A DNA stretch of 64,000 nucleotides from VBDM01 sp035280025. GTDB lineage: Bacteria > Pseudomonadota > Gammaproteobacteria > Burkholderiales > SG8-39. Made by a program: the position numbers and the translations under genes. The number at the start of each line of letters is the position of its first letter. Position 1 is the stretch's first letter. Shown in pieces: positions 63,027-64,000 of the stretch. The notes beneath the pieces were generated by a model, which did no database searches, had not been told where the DNA came from, and saw nothing but the letters and a program-made list of their open reading frames with translations. The stretch is from the NCBI GenBank assembly GCA_035280025.1, contig DATEGT010000046.1, forward strand, positions 1 through 64,000, read 5' to 3'.

Positions 63027-63090
63027 CCGCGCTTTAGCCGTATTTTTTACGCGCCCGCAAGCTGGGGATCAAATCGGCGCAAGCCGCACC
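63027..63090 (-). ncRNA. SAM-II riboswitch upstream of metZ
   Basis: In transcript order the conserved SAM-II blocks appear with the expected spacing: P1 strand GCGCC (63080-63076), GATTTGA (63075-63069), GCTTGC (62-57 of 630xx), P1 complement GGCGC (63055-63051), an A-rich L3 (TAAAAAATA) and GGCTAAAGCG. The pseudoknot topology (P1 plus downstream GGCTAAA pairing into L1) is consistent. It binds S-adenosylmethionine and turns off methionine-synthesis genes. SAM-II is best known from alphaproteobacteria. Confidence 0.85.
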
Positions 63091-63116
63091 TTACTATCTC
63101 GGGCGCGCGATGTCAA
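63088..63116 (-). promoter_or_regulatory. Promoter of the metZ leader
   Basis: -35 TTGACA (63116-63111, perfect). A -10 is less clear: TAAGGT (63093-63088) at 17 bp or TAGTAA (63096-63091) at 14 bp. Either would start transcription just before or within the 5' edge of the SAM-II element. Confidence 0.5.
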
Positions 63117-63128
63117 TCACCTCGCGCC

Positions 63129-64000
63129 TCAGGCGGCGTTGAGATCCAGCTGATTGCCTTCGCTGTCTTCTTCGCTTTCCTGCCTACCCGCGTCGCGCTG
63201 CTTCTCGACGGAAGCGAGGTACTCGCTCGTGACGTCTCCGGTGATGTAGACGCCGTCGAAGCACGAGGTCTCGAACTGCGTGAGCTTCGGGTTGACCGCG
63301 CGCACCGCAGCCTTGAGGGCGTCCAGATCCTGATAGATGACAGCGTCGGCCCCGATCTCGCGCGCCACCTGCTCGTCGCTCCGCCCGGTCGCAATCAGCT
63401 CCGAGCGCGTCGGCATATCGATGCCGTAGACGTTCGGAAACCGCACCGGCGGCGCGGCCGATGCGAAGAACACCTTGTTCGCCCCGGCCTCCCGCGCCAT
63501 CTGCACGATCTCGCGACTCGTCGTCCCCCTGACGATCGAGTCGTCGACGATCAGGACGTTCTTTCCCTTGAATTCGAGCCCGACCACGCTGAGCTTCCGG
63601 CGCACCGATTTCTTGCGAATCGTCTGTCCGGGCATGATGAACGTGCGCCCGATGTAGCGATTGCGGATGAAGCCTTCGCGGTAGGCAACGCCGAGACCGT
63701 GCGCCAGCTCGAGCGCGCTCGGGCGGCTCGTGTCGGGAACCGGAATGACGACGTCGACCTCGAGTCCGGGCATGGTGCGCTTGATCTTCTCGGCGAGGGA
63801 GCGCCCCATGTGGAGGCGACTTTCATAGACCGACACGCCGTCGATGACCGAATCGGGCCTGGCCAGATACACGTATTCGAAAATGCAGGGGGCAAGGACC
63901 GACTTGGCCGCGCACTGACGGCTGTTGAATTTGCCTCCCTCGTCGATGAAGACGGCTTCGCCCGGCATGACGTCGCGCATGAGCTCGAAGCCGAACGCGG
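63129..64000 (-). CDS. purF: Amidophosphoribosyltransferase, C-terminal part
   Basis: About 290 residues to the stop; the gene starts beyond the window. The PRPP-binding loop LIVDDSIVRGTTSREIVQMA is the signature of PurF phosphoribosyltransferase domain; CIFEYVYLARPDSVIDGVSV and SSAPP-type FASAAPPVRFPNVYGIDMPT also match. It makes phosphoribosylamine from PRPP and glutamine, the first step of purine synthesis. The N-terminal glutaminase domain is off the edge. The C-terminal tail (RQESEEDSEGNQLDLNAA) is acidic and probably disordered. Confidence 0.95.
   Translation of the reverse strand, partial: AFGFELMRDVMPGEAVFIDEGGKFNSRQCAAKSVLAPCIFEYVYLARPDSVIDGVSVYESRLHMGRSLAEKIKRTMPGLEVDVVIPVPDTSRPSALELAHGLGVAYREGFIRNRYIGRTFIMPGQTIRKKSVRRKLSVVGLEFKGKNVLIVDDSIVRGTTSREIVQMAREAGANKVFFASAAPPVRFPNVYGIDMPTRSELIATGRSDEQVAREIGADAVIYQDLDALKAAVRAVNPKLTQFETSCFDGVYITGDVTSEYLASVEKQRDAGRQESEEDSEGNQLDLNAA

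Overview
The window is a high-GC, gene-dense stretch of a proteobacterial chromosome. The gene set points to a betaproteobacterium: surE-pcm-nlpD-rpoS, pheST-ihfA-merR-tRNA-Pro, a phaC/phaB/phaR polyhydroxyalkanoate cluster, metZ, a LolCE-type permease with lolD, lpxH and hrcA. I cannot name the genus. Almost everything is ordinary core chromosome. The clearest accessory segment is a short stretch downstream of tRNA-Pro.

Layout. 1-5055 (+): moxR (partial), a DUF58 protein, a TgpA-like transglutaminase, mltB and a queuosine-precursor transporter, packed with overlapping starts and stops. 5128-6102: an HD-domain protein convergent with rpoS. 6099-9461 (-): the surE-pcm-nlpD-rpoS stress operon. 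9675-10159 (-): two tiny paralogous proteins, then relA (10246-12417, -). 12461-14711 (+): a DMT transporter, mtfA and a small membrane protein. 14713-21769 (-): pldA-like phospholipase, an alpha/beta hydrolase, an unknown protein, comEC, lolD and a LolC/E permease. 21811-27710 (+): an RpfE-like protein, recJ, a cyclophilin-like-fold protein, a KTSC protein, prfB (with its +1 frameshift) and lysS. 27856-30216 (+): a glycine-zipper protein, a ykkC-type RNA leader in front of an EamA transporter, and marC.

30220-37451 (-): a patatin phospholipase, rimO (probable CTG start), phaR, two phaB paralogues, phaC and an amidohydrolase. 37463-39322: a 41-nt copy of the tRNA-Pro 3' end, a polytopic membrane protein of unknown function and the intact tRNA-Pro, arranged like the two ends of an old tRNA-targeted insertion. 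39339-46974 (-): tRNA-Val, thrS, infC (ATC start), rpmI, rplT, pheS, pheT, ihfA and merR, a translation superoperon with hairpins between its genes. 47043-49989 (-): a pilin-like protein, recN and nadK. 50083-55983 (+): hrcA, hemH, grpE, dnaK and dnaJ, with near-consensus sigma-32 promoters directly before grpE and before dnaK. 56095-58412 (+): two orphan Leu/Ile/Val-type binding proteins. 58431-64000: cysS (-), two cyclophilins (+), lpxH (+), metZ (-) behind a SAM-II riboswitch and terminator, and the start-truncated purF (-).

Functionally the window joins translation (four aminoacyl-tRNA synthetases, RF2, IF3, L20, L35), proteostasis (HrcA, GrpE, DnaK, DnaJ, cyclophilins, MtfA), starvation responses (RelA, RpoS, SurE, Pcm, PHA storage) and envelope maintenance (MltB, NlpD, LolCDE, LpxH, PldA). 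I see no CRISPR array, transposase, phage or recognisable defence locus. The points most worth checking are the divergent ykkC-type RNA, the SAM-II riboswitch with a terminator in a betaproteobacterium, the pair of unknown small proteins, and the tRNA-Pro att-like duplication.
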